From Anarhynchus alexandrinus (taxonomy: Eukaryota > Chordata > Aves > Charadriiformes > Charadriidae): a stretch of DNA of 64,000 bases. Both the position numbers and the translations under genes were made by a program. The stretch's first letter is position 1. Each line of letters starts with the position of its first letter. The notes below the pieces were generated by a model. The model saw only the letters and a program-made list of their open reading frames with translations, was not told the origin of the DNA and did not search any database. Location: NCBI GenBank assembly GCA_008711295.1, contig VUYV01000177.1, forward strand, positions 1,738,790-1,802,789, given 5' to 3'. Of the stretch, positions 45,753 to 59,200 are shown piece by piece.

Positions 45753-48700
45753 AAAATACTCCCTCTCCATGTAAATTCTGGTGTTAGTATTTTAATAGGT
45801 GTGGCTCATACTACTTAGAATTACAGACATATGTAATGCAACTGTTTACTTTAAGTTCCCTTGTAATATTTTTTCTTGGCAATATGTAATAATCATGCCT
45901 GAGGAAGACTCTGGGAATTATACCTGAGCCTAGTCAACCAGATACATGCAGAAGCTGATTTTTTCTCATGGAAGAATGTGTTAGCCATCTATCTATTTTT
46001 CCATGGCTAAATGGATATCCCTCCTGACAGATATACAGATCAGCAGTTAATGGTGATTAAGTTTTCTTTACTTGGAGTGGGACAGGTCAAAACTGGTTAC
46101 AATTAAATAAGACAGAAAGGTTGTGGGGGAGGGAAAAGGATCAGAAACCTGTGTATATCAGGTGAAAAACAGTGTTCCGCTTAAGTGAAATCGTAAATAG
46201 CTGTCTACTTAAAATGTTATTTATCACCTTACACAAGATTGGGGATATCCCAGTTGCCAAATTTCAGTGCATCAGTCATTTGTTTTTCTTGAAAGATTAT
46301 TTGACATAGAAACCTCTTTCCTTCAAGTTTCTAAATTATTGATTTCTTAACTATGCACACCCTCCAAACACCTCTCCACGCTCCAGCTCCAAGGAAAGCT
46401 TGAGAATAATGGAAAATAAGGAATGAACTCCAACTTCTCATTTATAACGGATCTTAATTTTCTCAGACCACCTATATTTTCCTTCTCGTGAAAACTGAAA
46501 CTACACAATAAAGAGATGGTTCACACCACTATCCACAATTAAAATTTGTATAATTCTTTTTAATGTTCAGCACTGACTGAGACCTTTTCTGAAACATAGG
46601 CTTTTTCAATAGAACTTGGCAGTTCATAACCCTTATTTCACCAGATGTCTTCTAATTTTTGCCTGCGGCTCCCTGCAGTCTTGTGTAACATTCACAAACT
46701 CTTTTTGCAGAAGGTTGTAAGTGGATCAATTAACATCTAGTTAAGTAAATCCAATTGTTAAAAGCTATTATTATTATAATCAAACAGACAGCTTTTCCCC
46801 TTTGGGTCGTTTGGTACAAGGGTAAATTTAGCACCATACTAATAACTAATGGCTTATCAACCAAAAGCAATGTAACACGCTTCTAATTATGAAGAAAAGG
46901 CAAGCTCAGGAAGTACTTCCACAGTTCACATTCGTAAAGAGCAGAAACTTCAGAAATATTTAACTTTGAATACATTTTCTTCAAATAATCTCAATTGCTT
47001 GTCATTATAATTGTAACCTCTTATCTCTACTGCAGCAAGCATTTCCCTTGGAAAAGGAAATTATGTTCGTTCATTGCTTCCGTGATGATGCTCTCCAAAT
47101 AATGCATGTAAAATTAGCCATGCTGTTTCCATAAACCTTTAACAACTTGTTATCATAAAAGGTAATTTAAAACTTCCTCCATAAAATAGCTGCTTACTGA
47201 ACGCATAACATTCAACAATTACTTGACAAACATCAGCCTCTCTGACTACTTTCAAAGCTACCTAGTAGCCAAGACCTTCACAGTGAATTCATATCCAACT
47301 TGCTTACTAGTCATGAATCAATCTTCATATTAATTTTATTGTTCTTCCACAGAATTTCAGCTACAGTTTGCCAATACCAACCCTGTATTTCTGCACAACT
47401 GCATTACTTCCAGATAATGAACAATTTTAATTTCGTAAGAAAAGACTGGTACTTACAGCAGCAATGTGAATGAAAAGGTAAAAAGGTGCATTTCACCATT
47501 TCTAAAAGTTAAATCCAGTATTGATATTATGCTCAATCCAGAAAACTCAAGTTGACAAAAGCTGAAGAGTAAATTAAGACCAATGTGTGCCATAAGCATG
47601 ATTGTTCTGCTTTTTCAGTTCCCACAGTTTGGGCTTTTGTGTTCAATTTCTAGGTGGGTACAATCATCTGAAGATGACTGGGGAACTCACTGCCACGTTT
47701 TATAGTTCTGTGAAAGGCACATACAGAAAGAATACATACTTGCTGTCTTTATAGCACATGAGGGCACGTTGTGCATATGAAGCGTCAGCTTTATGGAAGA
47801 AGTAGAGAGATAACCCTGATTTTAGCAAGCATGGTTCAACAGACCAAAATTCAGAGCCTGAAAGTTCAGGATGGCCAAACTTACTGTGAAAACAGAAGCA
47901 GCAATGTGTAATACAGCTATGAACAACCTGCTTACCTTTGCTGAAGATACAGAGAATTAAACAAACACGGGGATAAACCAAACTTAATATACCTGAGGTA
48001 TGTAACACTACTATAGCTATAAGCTCATCCAAAATTTCCCAGATATTCACCCGACTTTTCCAGGAAAAAAAATAATTTTGGTTTGATAATGTCAACTTCA
48101 ACCTTCTGCGACATTGTTGAAATATTTTGTGCAGATCTTTTCATTATAAGCCCCCTATACTTATGTCTACTTGTGAAATGCATCCCAAAGTTAGTATTTC
48201 CATCTCTCTCTTATCCTGCTACTTTATTCTTTCCCCATAATTTCAGTCCTTTCTTTGTAGGTTAGAATGACTACAGCTTAGATGTTGAAATTTGTTCCAG
48301 TCCTAGGTATTCAACCTACCTTTAACTTACTGCTCCCCTAACTTCCTCCCTTTCCTCTTCCCTCTTTCCCTTCAACTCACTCATTGTCCAACCATGTTGC
48401 ATAGTCTGAGTAAGAAGGTCTGGAATACAGCTAGTTTTGTACTGGCTTTCTTATTCCTTCCTTCCTTCCCCTCTTCCCCCCACCCAAATTTCACAATTGT
48501 TCCATACAATTGTTCCATACAATTGTTCTGTAATTGTTTTCTCTGGAAACTGCCTTACTTACACAAGGCTTACTTTTCCCCAGGGAATTCTCCCAGTCAT
48601 TAGATCATATCCTTTCCTGCTCTGCCCTGTCCAGCAGAGGACATCCTGCTCATTTGAACAATGCACAAATTTGGGGCATGTCCCCATCCTGAATTCCCAC

Positions 48701-51700
48701 ACGACTTCCAAGAGGAGCAGAAAGAAGTTTCAGTAGGATTTGAAAAGCATAAAGTATCTGCAAATGCAGAGGATCAGGTATAGAACTTAAACCCTTTGTA
48801 GTGGTATGGTTTGTAAAGCAAACAGGATGGTCTTTTAAGAGTAGGAGAAGAGGGAAGGGTGACAGAGAAGAAAAATTACCAGCACTAATATTTTTTAACA
48901 AGTTGATTATGTTTGATGTAATGGCATAATCTGTACAGATGATATTTTCATTTGGAACATTATTTGTTTTCTGGTTTATATGAATAATTCCAAACATGCA
49001 TATTAATTTTAGTGGAGGGCAAACAAGGGTATAAAACTTTTATCTCAGTACCTGAATACTGGATATTTGATATCAGTGCAAATCTAATTTAATCTATACA
49101 AAATCCATGCATATCTAAGGACTCTCTAATTTTTTGTTTCTATATTCTAGAAATCCAGGATTTTTTAATAGATACCAAAATATTTTGCTGGCACAAAAGA
49201 ACATAAGTTAAAACAGATTCCATTACCTAAAGAGTTATTTTAATATTAATTAATACTATGAAATGAATGGTATTAATTAATCTTGTAAAATGCATTTAAT
49301 GCATAAAGCTCAAGCCAGACGTTATCTTTGTATTTAATAGCCTTCACCATATTTTTCTTTCATAAAACTCTCCAGTCTCTTTTGGGATCAATGGAAACTT
49401 TTGCAAACCCAGCAGCCTCTGCCAGTTGTTGAGAAAACACCTCTTTTTGTTTGCTTGGACCTGCTACCTGCTATTATAATGTAATTCCTCCTAATTCTTG
49501 TACTGCAAGAGATACCAAACAGCCATTCCCTATTTTTTCCATGCCACTCAGATTTTCATCACCCCTAGTATCTCAGTAAGAGAAGCGTTCTAACAAAATC
49601 AGAGTCAGTAGGCTGATTCCAGTGTATAAACTTGACAGTTTTCATTCCTAGAAGCTTTTGTTTAAAACACCAGAAGATCACAGTGTTCCCATTTCAGTCC
49701 ACATCACTGAAATACTCCATGGAAACACATGGACTAAGAGCAACTCTTATAATCTAATCCATGGAAACTAGAACTGAAATAAGAGTTAGGGTTGCTGTCT
49801 ACATTTATGCAACAGTCTCACTATGAAAGATGGGAAAGAATTGCTTAGTGTGATCTATATAACAGCTTTATTGTAAAATAAGCATGAGTAAGCTGAATGG
49901 CAAATATCTTACAACAAGAAGGTGCATTAGATTCCTAAAGAGTCTTTTATGGGACTGAGCAGTAGAGGGTAATAGCTTACTGGTATGGCATGAAAGATGT
50001 GCTCCACTAGATACATCCACTTTCATCAATGTCTATCATTTGGTTGACTCTATATTAAATTTAAGCAACGGTAAAAAGCAAGAGTTCTCCAGTACAACAT
50101 TAATAAAACTTCCTAGTATGTAACATATTTTATTATATTCTTTTTTGGACAGAGTCATCTGTAATCGCATAACAGATTCATGGCAATTCATCCTTTCATC
50201 CTCTATTAGTAACACATTTGTCTTGGTATACTACCTATGTGGTACTGCTATTTCTATTTTAAGGAGTTTTTTTAACCTCAAAGCAAATGTTTATTTAAGT
50301 AATTTACTCCTGTCTAGCAAAAGCGCACGCAAAAGTAGAGTCCCTTCAGTACCGTGTATTTTATTACCAGGGCAAGCACTTTCTCTACATTAATAGCTAA
50401 TAGTAAGTACCCACACTGAACACTTAAGCAGAATGGCATTTCAGTTCTTCACCAGTCCCTTCAACAGGAAAGATTAAGTTTTTACACTATGGAGGCAGAA
50501 TAAAATTCTATCTTTTAAGGGCCACATTCTTATTAAAGGAGGGGAGGAAAGAAGGATGGGAAATGGTCTGCAGTTATTGACTCTACAGTTATTTACATAA
50601 CAAGAGACCATTTATCTCATGGTACAACACTATTGTGATGCTGAGCAAATTAAAAGGTCAATATTGTGACAAGAGCATTTCTAATTTAAAATATTTTATT
50701 TAAATTTTCAGCTATTTGACAGTTCAAGATTGCAGCAGAAGCATGAGCAGTTAGTTATGGGTACATAAGTATTTTAGAGTAGCTAACATTTAGAATTTGT
50801 TTGTGCATGTGCAGAAATATACAGAGCATGATTACCAGCAGTAAACTGCAAAGATGTGCAGTTCTTAAAAATGCATTGTGGAATCACTTTAAGAGCTTTC
50901 CTGCAACTGTTTGGCTGGCCTTTGTTTCCTCTCCCCTTTCAACTACACAAAACAACAGTACAGAAGCACAGAGTTGAAATACAAGAAAAGGTGAAGAAAG
51001 GGTTAATGCAAAGTTGTACTGGAATTTGAAGTTACACTGAAACTGAAAGTTCCCTCACCATCCCGATGTTCCCACTGAATTTTTCTCAAGTGCTAGCACT
51101 TACTACAAAAAGGAGATATTTATAATGCAATGCAGTCACCATTATAATTTGTTAGGGCTTAGAACCATAACATATGGGGCGAGCTCACTGAAATTTAACA
51201 TTCAATCAAGTGCAACAAGACTCACGGCAGTTCATTGCTCCCCTTCTCTAATTCTAAATCAGCATGATTCAATTCATCTTTTCTTACCAAGACAGTGATG
51301 CTTATTATCTGTAACGATTACAATTTCCAATGCTTCTCTCCAGCTGGGCATGTTAAGGGCATGCAGAAGATGTTAACACATTTCAAGAAGGTGTAGTAGT
51401 ACTTCTGTGAAATAGCTGTGTGATCTTTCACTCATCCTGTCAAGAAACATGCTGCCATTCTTGATGATGACATTTCCAAGTTTATTTTTGCAGAGGAAAA
51501 GGGGAGAAAAGAGCCATTTTATATATATTACAGCAACACAGCAAAGAACTTATTTAAACACTCCAAACACTCATTTATAGGTACAACAATGTAGTCACTG
51601 TAATGCAGTCAGTCGTCTCCACTATATTGCTGATACCAGTGTTCATCAGAGACACTTAATTACTCAGGACAATCCTTAAGGGCAACATATGGTCTAAAAT

Positions 51701-52724
51701 ACCACTATCTAGAAAGCTAGTCATTACTACTCCTTTATTCCAACACATATGTTCCATTATTTCAGATATAAACACAGATCCTTTCTCAGTTCCTAAGAGC
51801 TGCTCACAGATTACTCTGAAAGAATTCTGAAAGAATTACTTGTGAGTTTTAGATCTATTATACCTAAGACACAGCAGAAAGCACAGAATAGACTTTCGCA
51901 ACACTCTGCAGCAGTAACATACCATACAAACTTCATCTGAGATCGGCTTCAACCTATCTCAGACACGGGGGCTGATTTAGGAGCTAGACAAACAAGAACT
52001 GCAAACTAGATTTCACACTGTCCTAAATGATGCAGAAACAGATGACTCATTCCCTCGGAAGCAAAACAGAAAATAAGTAGAACATCAGAGTTCTATAGCA
52101 AAATAGTCTCTGAACAGTCTTGTTCCAGCTCCTTAAGGACCAAAAACCCCCAAATTTCCATTAGAAACTTTCCTTGTCTTTTTTGTGCAATGGAACACAA
52201 GGCAAATGTCTCTCAAAAACATATGCAGGATAATTTCAGAGAATGGTTTTTGCAACATATGCACAATCCTTTACAATGCATTTTTCTCACACAGCAAGTC
52301 TACCTTGTAGACATTTGAGGTATCACATCACACAAAATTCCATTTCTGTTTCCAACTCCCAGCATGATGGCATATATTTTTTACTTTATTTCCAATATAT
52401 TTTAGTGACCAAAGAAAGATATAGGCACTTAAACTGCTGAAGGTCACTCAAAAACCTTACCAGGTGCTTCACTGTTAGCTAAAATTAGCAGGTAATAAGT
52501 ACCTAGTTTGCTTGAATATCATGTGGATTTTTTTAGGAGAGCCTTTTTCTTTCTTCAGCCACATAAACGTTTTGAAAAGCTGGCCCAGTGTCATGCAGCA
52601 CTCCCACTCCAGCTTGCGTAACTTCAGGAACATCTAGTTGCCTTCTCGGTCACATATTCCTCTGAAGTAAGTGAATGGTTTTCTGAACAGACTACTTCGG
52701 ATTAATCAGATTCTCTCATCAGAC
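45753..52724. other. RBP1-RBP2 intergenic, middle part
   Basis: About 7 kb of AT-rich DNA with a few C/T-rich runs (48330-48485) and a short tandem CAATTGTTCCATA repeat near 48495-48525. No gene is supported; the longest open frame (48101-47700 minus, 133 codons) has no recognisable domain. Confidence 0.55.
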
Positions 52725-53574
52725 ACTAAAGCCATCCAGAGGGACCTTGACAGGCTTTAAAAGGGGGCCTGTGCAAACCTCATGAAGTTCAACAGGCCAA
52801 GTGCAAGATCTTGCACATGGGTTGGGGCAATCCCAAGCACAAATACAGGCTGGGCAGAGAATGGATTGAGAGCAGCCCTCAGGAGGAGGACTTGGGGGTG
52901 TTGGTTGACGAGAAGCTTAACACGAGCCAGCAACGCACAATCGCAGCCCAGAAAGCCAACTGTATCCTGGGCCACATCAAAAGAAGTATGGCCAGCAGGT
53001 TGAGGGAGGTGATTCTGCCCCTCTACCCCACTCTGGTGAGACCCCACCTGGAGTACTGCATCCAGCTCTGGGGCCCCCACCATAAGAAGGACATGGACCT
53101 GTTGGAGCAAGTCCAGGGCCACGAAGATGATCAGCGGGTGTTCAGAGGGCTGGAGCACCTCTCCAATGAAGACAGGCTGAGAGAGTTGGGGTTGTTCAGC
53201 CTGGAGAAAAGAAAGCTCCAGGGACACCTTATTGCATTCTTTCAGTACTTAAAGGGGGCCTACAAGAAAGATGGCAAGGGACTCTTTACCAGGGAATGCA
53301 GCAATAGGATGAGGGGTAATGGTTTTAAACTGAAAGAGGGTATATTTGGATTAGATATTAGGAAGAAATTCTTTACTCTGAGGGTGGTGAGGCACTGGAA
53401 CAGGTTGCCCAGGCAGTCTGTGGATGCCCCATCCCTGGAGGTGTTCAAGGCCAGGCTGGATGGGGCTTTGAGCAACCTGGTCTAATGGGAGGTGTCCCTA
53501 CCCATGGCAGGGGGGTTGGAACTAGATGATCTTTAAGGTCCCTTCCAACTCTAACCATTCTAGGATTCTATGAT
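52725..53574 (+). mobile_element. CR1 LINE, 5'-truncated, sense strand
   Basis: Carries the 3' part of CR1 ORF2: a 224-codon frame at 52811-53485 with [42 protein letters not shown] and the C-terminal [14 protein letters not shown]...[13 protein letters not shown]. The frame ends at the canonical ORF2 stop, then comes the 3' UTR with GGTCCCTTCCAACTC and a terminal ATTCTATGAT. The catalytic part of the reverse transcriptase is missing. A frame break near 52760-52810 separates the upstream part. This is a different insertion from the antisense CR1 in NMNAT3. Confidence 0.95.
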
Positions 53575-55822
53575 GTGAAGCAGGAATGCCTAAATCTTAG
53601 TGAAGTGGAGGCAAATGTAGCGTACATCCCCAATTAAAAGAAATAACATTGTTCTCCCTTTAAGTCCCCCTGCATAATGAAAATAAAAAAGCCCCAACAC
53701 AACAAAATCATCAATAGCAAAATAAATACAGCTTTCAACAACAGAGCTGACCAAAGGTTCGCTATAGTTCATCTCTGAAGCATAAAACCTCAAGACACTG
53801 GATCATGTGCCTAAATACAGGATGGCAGACTTCTTATCTTGCCTGGTAATTCTTCCTCCTAAAAATGTCTGTGTAAGTCAAGAGGAAAAAAAAAGGTAAT
53901 AGGTATCCGCAGAAGAGGGCACTTATAATCCCTTTGTGAAATAATGCTCTTCCTGGACCGGCAACAACTTTTTTAGAGCGCATTTTGTTCTGCGGTGCAA
54001 CATGTGTTTTACATAGGACAAGAAAAAAAAAGTTCATGAAATGGCTTGGGCAAAGCAAAAAGATTTCCTTTTCTTCATATTCCTTTCCTTTCTGGTGCAA
54101 ACGCTCCTTATTTTTAGAAGATTCAGCCTTGTAAAGCTGTACCATGGGTAATTTCAGTGCTTATTTGCTGATAATTTGATCGCTTTGCAGTGAAAGTATT
54201 TGCTGAAATAGCACTTTTTTCATTCTTTTTTTTCCTTGAAAGGATAGCAAAACTACCTGTAATTGCACCGAGGATTTCAAAAGTAGGTATTTCCTTGTTT
54301 AAGATTAATGCAAATATTTTTACTTGTTGTAATTAGATATCTAAATTCAATCTACTGTCTGCATTGCAAATGTGCTTGAATGGGATTCTGCAAGGTACTG
54401 AGATCTCTACCTTGATACAAAAACTATTAAAACAAAATGCTATCCACTGACAGAAAGCAAACAGTTATGTAGATGTGCTGGCTAGATAAAAGGCAGATTA
54501 CTCAGCAGTCTGCATGGTCAGATGCTAATGAAAAATGTATTAATGGGGGGAAGATATTAATGTATTAATGGGGGGCTGCTTTTGATAAATCTGAACTTTC
54601 AAAGCATCCCATTAGAGACTCAGTCTAATGAGCGTTCATTTAATAGACACTAAATAAAAGGTTATAACAATGATATGATGTCTCCTTTGAAATTTCAGAT
54701 ATCTCTGATTGCCACGCAGTAATATAACCTTTACTCACAAGTGAAAGATGTGTTATTGAACAGAGATAGCAAATCAGCCTACAAAGGCAATGAGCATATT
54801 TCAATGAATGGCGGGCATAAAGCAATTTCCCGACTGTCCGTTAGAAGGGCTCATATACCTTCCAACCATGTTGTACTTTGCCACTGTCACTGTTACAACA
54901 TGGTGCTATTTGAATCCTTAGGGCTGCTGGCTGAAGATGTAGCTGTATTAGTCACAAGGAGGAAAAGGGATGAATTTTTTTCCCGTCTCATGCTGAATAT
55001 TGTTCTAAAAGATTTTTTTTTCTACCTTCAAATGCCCCTTAGTTGCAATCTCTTGATAAGAGAGCTAATTCAGACAGCAGTCCTCTCCCCAAAAAGTTCA
55101 TCTTTAACTGGGAAGAAATGGAGCACAATACCCTGATAACTGATACACTTTCTTTTCCCTGATAGGGTTGTCTTTTACTGGGAACAAAGGCAAAGACAAA
55201 CATCATTCTAACAGATATATAGCTTACTACAAAGACTTCTGGTTTTGTTTGGCAAGTTAGAAAAAACTACCCAGATGTCTATATTTTTACAAGTAACACA
55301 TTTCATTTCAGCACAAGACTTTGTTTTCCCACTGTCATGAGGGAGACTCCTCATAAGGAATCTAATAGTACTGAAGAAATACTTCCCAGCTCAAGGTCTT
55401 TTTTCATTGTTGCTGTCACAGGGGCCAAAGCTGATGCTTCACTTGCGCTGTTTTCACACACCTGACAGTCTGCCTATGTTCATAAAAAGAAGATACTTGT
55501 TTCCATATTGGGTTTTTCTCTGCTCAAATATCAGATCATCTGGAAATTCCCATACAATAAAGGTGAAGCCAAACAACTAATAACTGTAACTTCAAATACA
55601 GACTAAAAGGGGCAAGTGGGAAAAATCTCTGGAGACTGGAGTGGATACTTTCATTTTGCACTAAATACTAAATAGTTTTAGCAAGACAGAGGTAAACATG
55701 GTTGCTCCACCTTATTCATTCAGCTTCCTTAAGTTCTTTTTGGCAACATTCTGGGCAAGCTGTTATGCTAATTATATAGTGGATTACAGACAAAAATATT
55801 CTTTAACATCCATCAATAAGGA

Positions 55823-55926
55823 TCTTTCCTTCCTTCTTTCTTTCCTTCCTTCCTTCCTTTCTTCCTTCTTTCCTTTTTTCTTGCTTTCTTGCTTTCCTGC
55901 TTTCATTCTTTCTTTTCCTTCCTTCC
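55823..55926. repeat. Polypyrimidine (CTTT/CTTC)n microsatellite
   Basis: About 104 bp almost wholly C and T on the + strand, made of imperfect CTTT, CTTC and GCTTT units. The reading frame through it is an artefact of the repeat. Confidence 0.92.
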
Positions 55927-56243
55927 AGATTAAACCCAGTTAGTATACGAAAAGACTCACTAGTATAGTTCTCACCATTTCTAGGAAGCTTTTAATGCAA
56001 ATTTGGAAAAGTCACTTTCAAATATTCACTTAAAAGTAACTCTCTTAATCAATTGGTTAACTTGCTTTTCACATAGAAACTAGAGAACTGTGTTATCGCG
56101 ATCACGACACTGAATTTCTGGGGAATTCTTTCCTAATCTGAGATTATATTTAGGCCTCAGTTTTTCAATTTCGATATCACCTAATTCAATTCTTTTTTCT
56201 TTTTCTCTTCTAGTGAAAGACAGTCTGCCATTCTGTTGAATTG

Positions 56244-56288
56244 TATATCTATATCTGTATCTACATCCACATCTACATCTACCTCTAT
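56244..56288. repeat. Imperfect (ATCTAC)n-type repeat
   Basis: A run of TATATCTATATCTGTATCTACATCCACATCTACATCTACC units, a degenerate hexanucleotide microsatellite. Confidence 0.85.
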
Positions 56289-59200
56289 AAATCTTCTACT
56301 AAAATACACATTTTAAGAAACTTTATTTTCATTTGTATCTTATCTTCTTCAATATTAAATGTACTTGCTACTTTTTATTGAAAACTGAAATTATGATATT
56401 TATCAATTCCCTATTTCAATTCAGCCATCCAGTGGCAACATTGATAAATCAGATATAAATGATCCTTCCCCCTGTTTTGCATGCATGTGCATGCAGTTCC
56501 TGAAACCACAGGGTATCACTGCTATTAAGAACCTATCCTGTCAGATGTCTGGAAGAAATCTTAACTTCTGCAATGTGTCCCGAGTTATTTCACTTGGTTC
56601 ACCACCAATGATTCTTAAACTGACTGATTATATACATGCTTAAAGAGCCATCTTGCAGTGTCAAGTATGTTGCATTTGCATTTTAGTATACTGATCCATT
56701 TAACTACATCAGGCAATATTCGGATTTTTCAAATTACATTTTTTTTGAAGATTACTATAAATTTCCATCTTAAATGCTATTTCTGTCAAATAACTGCCAA
56801 CTTAAAGCCAGAAATTCACCACAAGGACAGACAGACATCTAAATGCCACTGTTACTACAACAGACTACTTTCTAATAAATTCCAGGGTGCATTGGAGAAT
56901 TAAACACCAGCTTCATTTATTGAATAGGATATGTCAGAATGAAGGCAGAGCCTTTCCCACAGTAGGAGTGCTGTTGTGGAGCTAGAGATGCAGGCAGAAT
57001 AGAATAACAGGACAGCACTGAGAGAGAAATAAATTTATGAGATTTACAACACAGAGCATCGCTTAATCAACAGGAAATAGAGACTTAGGCCTATGTTTTA
57101 AGAGATATGCAACAACACGGGATGATAACATCAAGTTACCTAGAAGATTTTGTTTCTGGGTTACTGAGCTAGTAATTTTTTCTAGCTGAAGCAGTAAAAC
57201 TGATTTATGGCAAAAAGAAAGCATTCAGGAAACAGATACACTCACCTATCTAGGAATTTTCCTAGGACTAGGATAACAGTTCTGTAAGTGCTCTACACTG
57301 GTAGCAACAAAACAAAGAGGCAGAATATTATTGTGGGGTTTTCTCAATATATTTGAACCTAATTTACAGTCCTTCTGGGACAGTGACTTTAGGTCCTTAA
57401 GGTTATCACAAGAATGGTTTTAATTGTTTTCTAAATGGCTACAGTGAATTCAAAATTGTGCACTAATTGCAACAGCTGATATGACATTTTCTGTTTATCT
57501 GGATTCTAGAATTTTAAGCAAAATCTTTCCATCATCAAATTATACCACTTATAATGTATGTGAAAACTTGAGGTCTAAGATATTTGAAAGTATCCCTATA
57601 AAGTGTTCTCCAGATGAGGTAAAAGGACTATTTCTGTTTGACAAAATTGATTCTTTAAAATGTTATTCTAATGGATGAGACCCTGCATTAAAATGACATT
57701 TCAGCTTTTATAGTCAAGCATGAACAAGCTAAAGGAGATACACATTTTCTTAGCTAGATTGTGCTTGTCATAGAAGCATCAAAGAAAAAAAAACACACTG
57801 CTTTCTATAGATTCTTTTAATTCAAAAACCATCAATCAGTATTCCAGTTCAATGTCTGAGTAATGCAACCTTTATCTGATGAAGATAAGAAGTGGCATTT
57901 GCAATTACAAAACTTTGCTACAGAATAAATACAATTAAGTTATAGATTACAGTTACAGATATTAATGCACAGCTCATGCAGGGAATTCAGATCCTGAAAA
58001 AGTCTTTGAAGGGAAAACTTAGGCAGCCTTAATGGCAATGACACAGCACTAAAACTGCATTGAGGTTTTCAATCTACATTGATATTATCCCAGGAGGAAG
58101 CATGCTTTAGTGGTTCACATAAAGGTTAGACTTGCTAACTTGCTCTGACTAGTGGCTTATTGCATGACCTTGGCCAAACTATATCGCTCCCTAAGTTTTT
58201 CTGATTTTACAAAGGCTAATGATTTTTACTTGCTTCCTTGAAGGCAGTCCATAAAGAGCATTGAATAAGTGCTTAGGAGAATTAAGGAACAAATAAATGC
58301 AGTATTCCCCATTTATTTTGAAAATCAAGGTCAGCTTTATCCATTGGCGATTATTCCTCTACAGCATAATTTTTCATAATGCAAACCACTTTAATAAAAA
58401 TGAGTTCTCAAGCCAGTAGTATCCACTGGATGATTTTTATTATTATCAAACTCAGTAACATGATCACTGGTGACATTAGGAGGTCTCTAAGAGCTAAGCC
58501 AAAGTCCTGACTTAGAGAGGAGGAAGGCTTCTAATTAATAAAGCGTGTAACACCTGCATCCAACACCATCAGCAAAAGCAGATGGAGTAAGAGGGATAAG
58601 AATGACTGCAGAGAGACAGTCATTGATAAAAAAAAAATCCAATGGCAGAAAGCCAATTATTTTATTTCAATTATTTTACGTGATTCAAAACATGTTTTTG
58701 TGCATCTTTGTTTAAATTGAAGGTAAACACGAAATGTGCTGAACTGGCATAACTGCAAGTTATGTGTACATCCTCACTCTACCACAGCATTTGCAACCAG
58801 TCCGTACTGTTCTGTCAACAAGATGCCAGACATGCTCCTCTACTGAGATGTGAATGAAGGAATTCTCCCTTCTCTTAGGTGTCAACAGAAAGTTTCCTCC
58901 TGCAAATTTCTGTTTTGGCACGATCAGCTAAGAACTGACATTAAATAATAAGTGTTTAGCCAACAACCATACGTACAACTGGTCAAACTTTGATTCCTTC
59001 TCTGCAGGGTCCAGACCTGAACAAGCAAGCAAGCTTAAGAGTCAGAAGCCAAAACTCTAAGTAACTCCAAGACACTGAGGTAGGCTTAGTTATACTTTGT
59101 TGTATGTGACCTGGCAAGAAAGCTCATAAGCTAGGGATATCCAAGGTAGTTTAGTGCTATTTGATATTGGGGGAGCGCGACCATTAACAAGTAGGCAATC

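Noticed and set aside
47700..48101. 133-codon minus-strand open frame
   Set aside because: No recognisable motif and no splice or promoter context; chance frame.
54741..55136. 131-codon plus-strand open frame
   Set aside because: No domain, low-complexity hydrophobic end, no supporting context.
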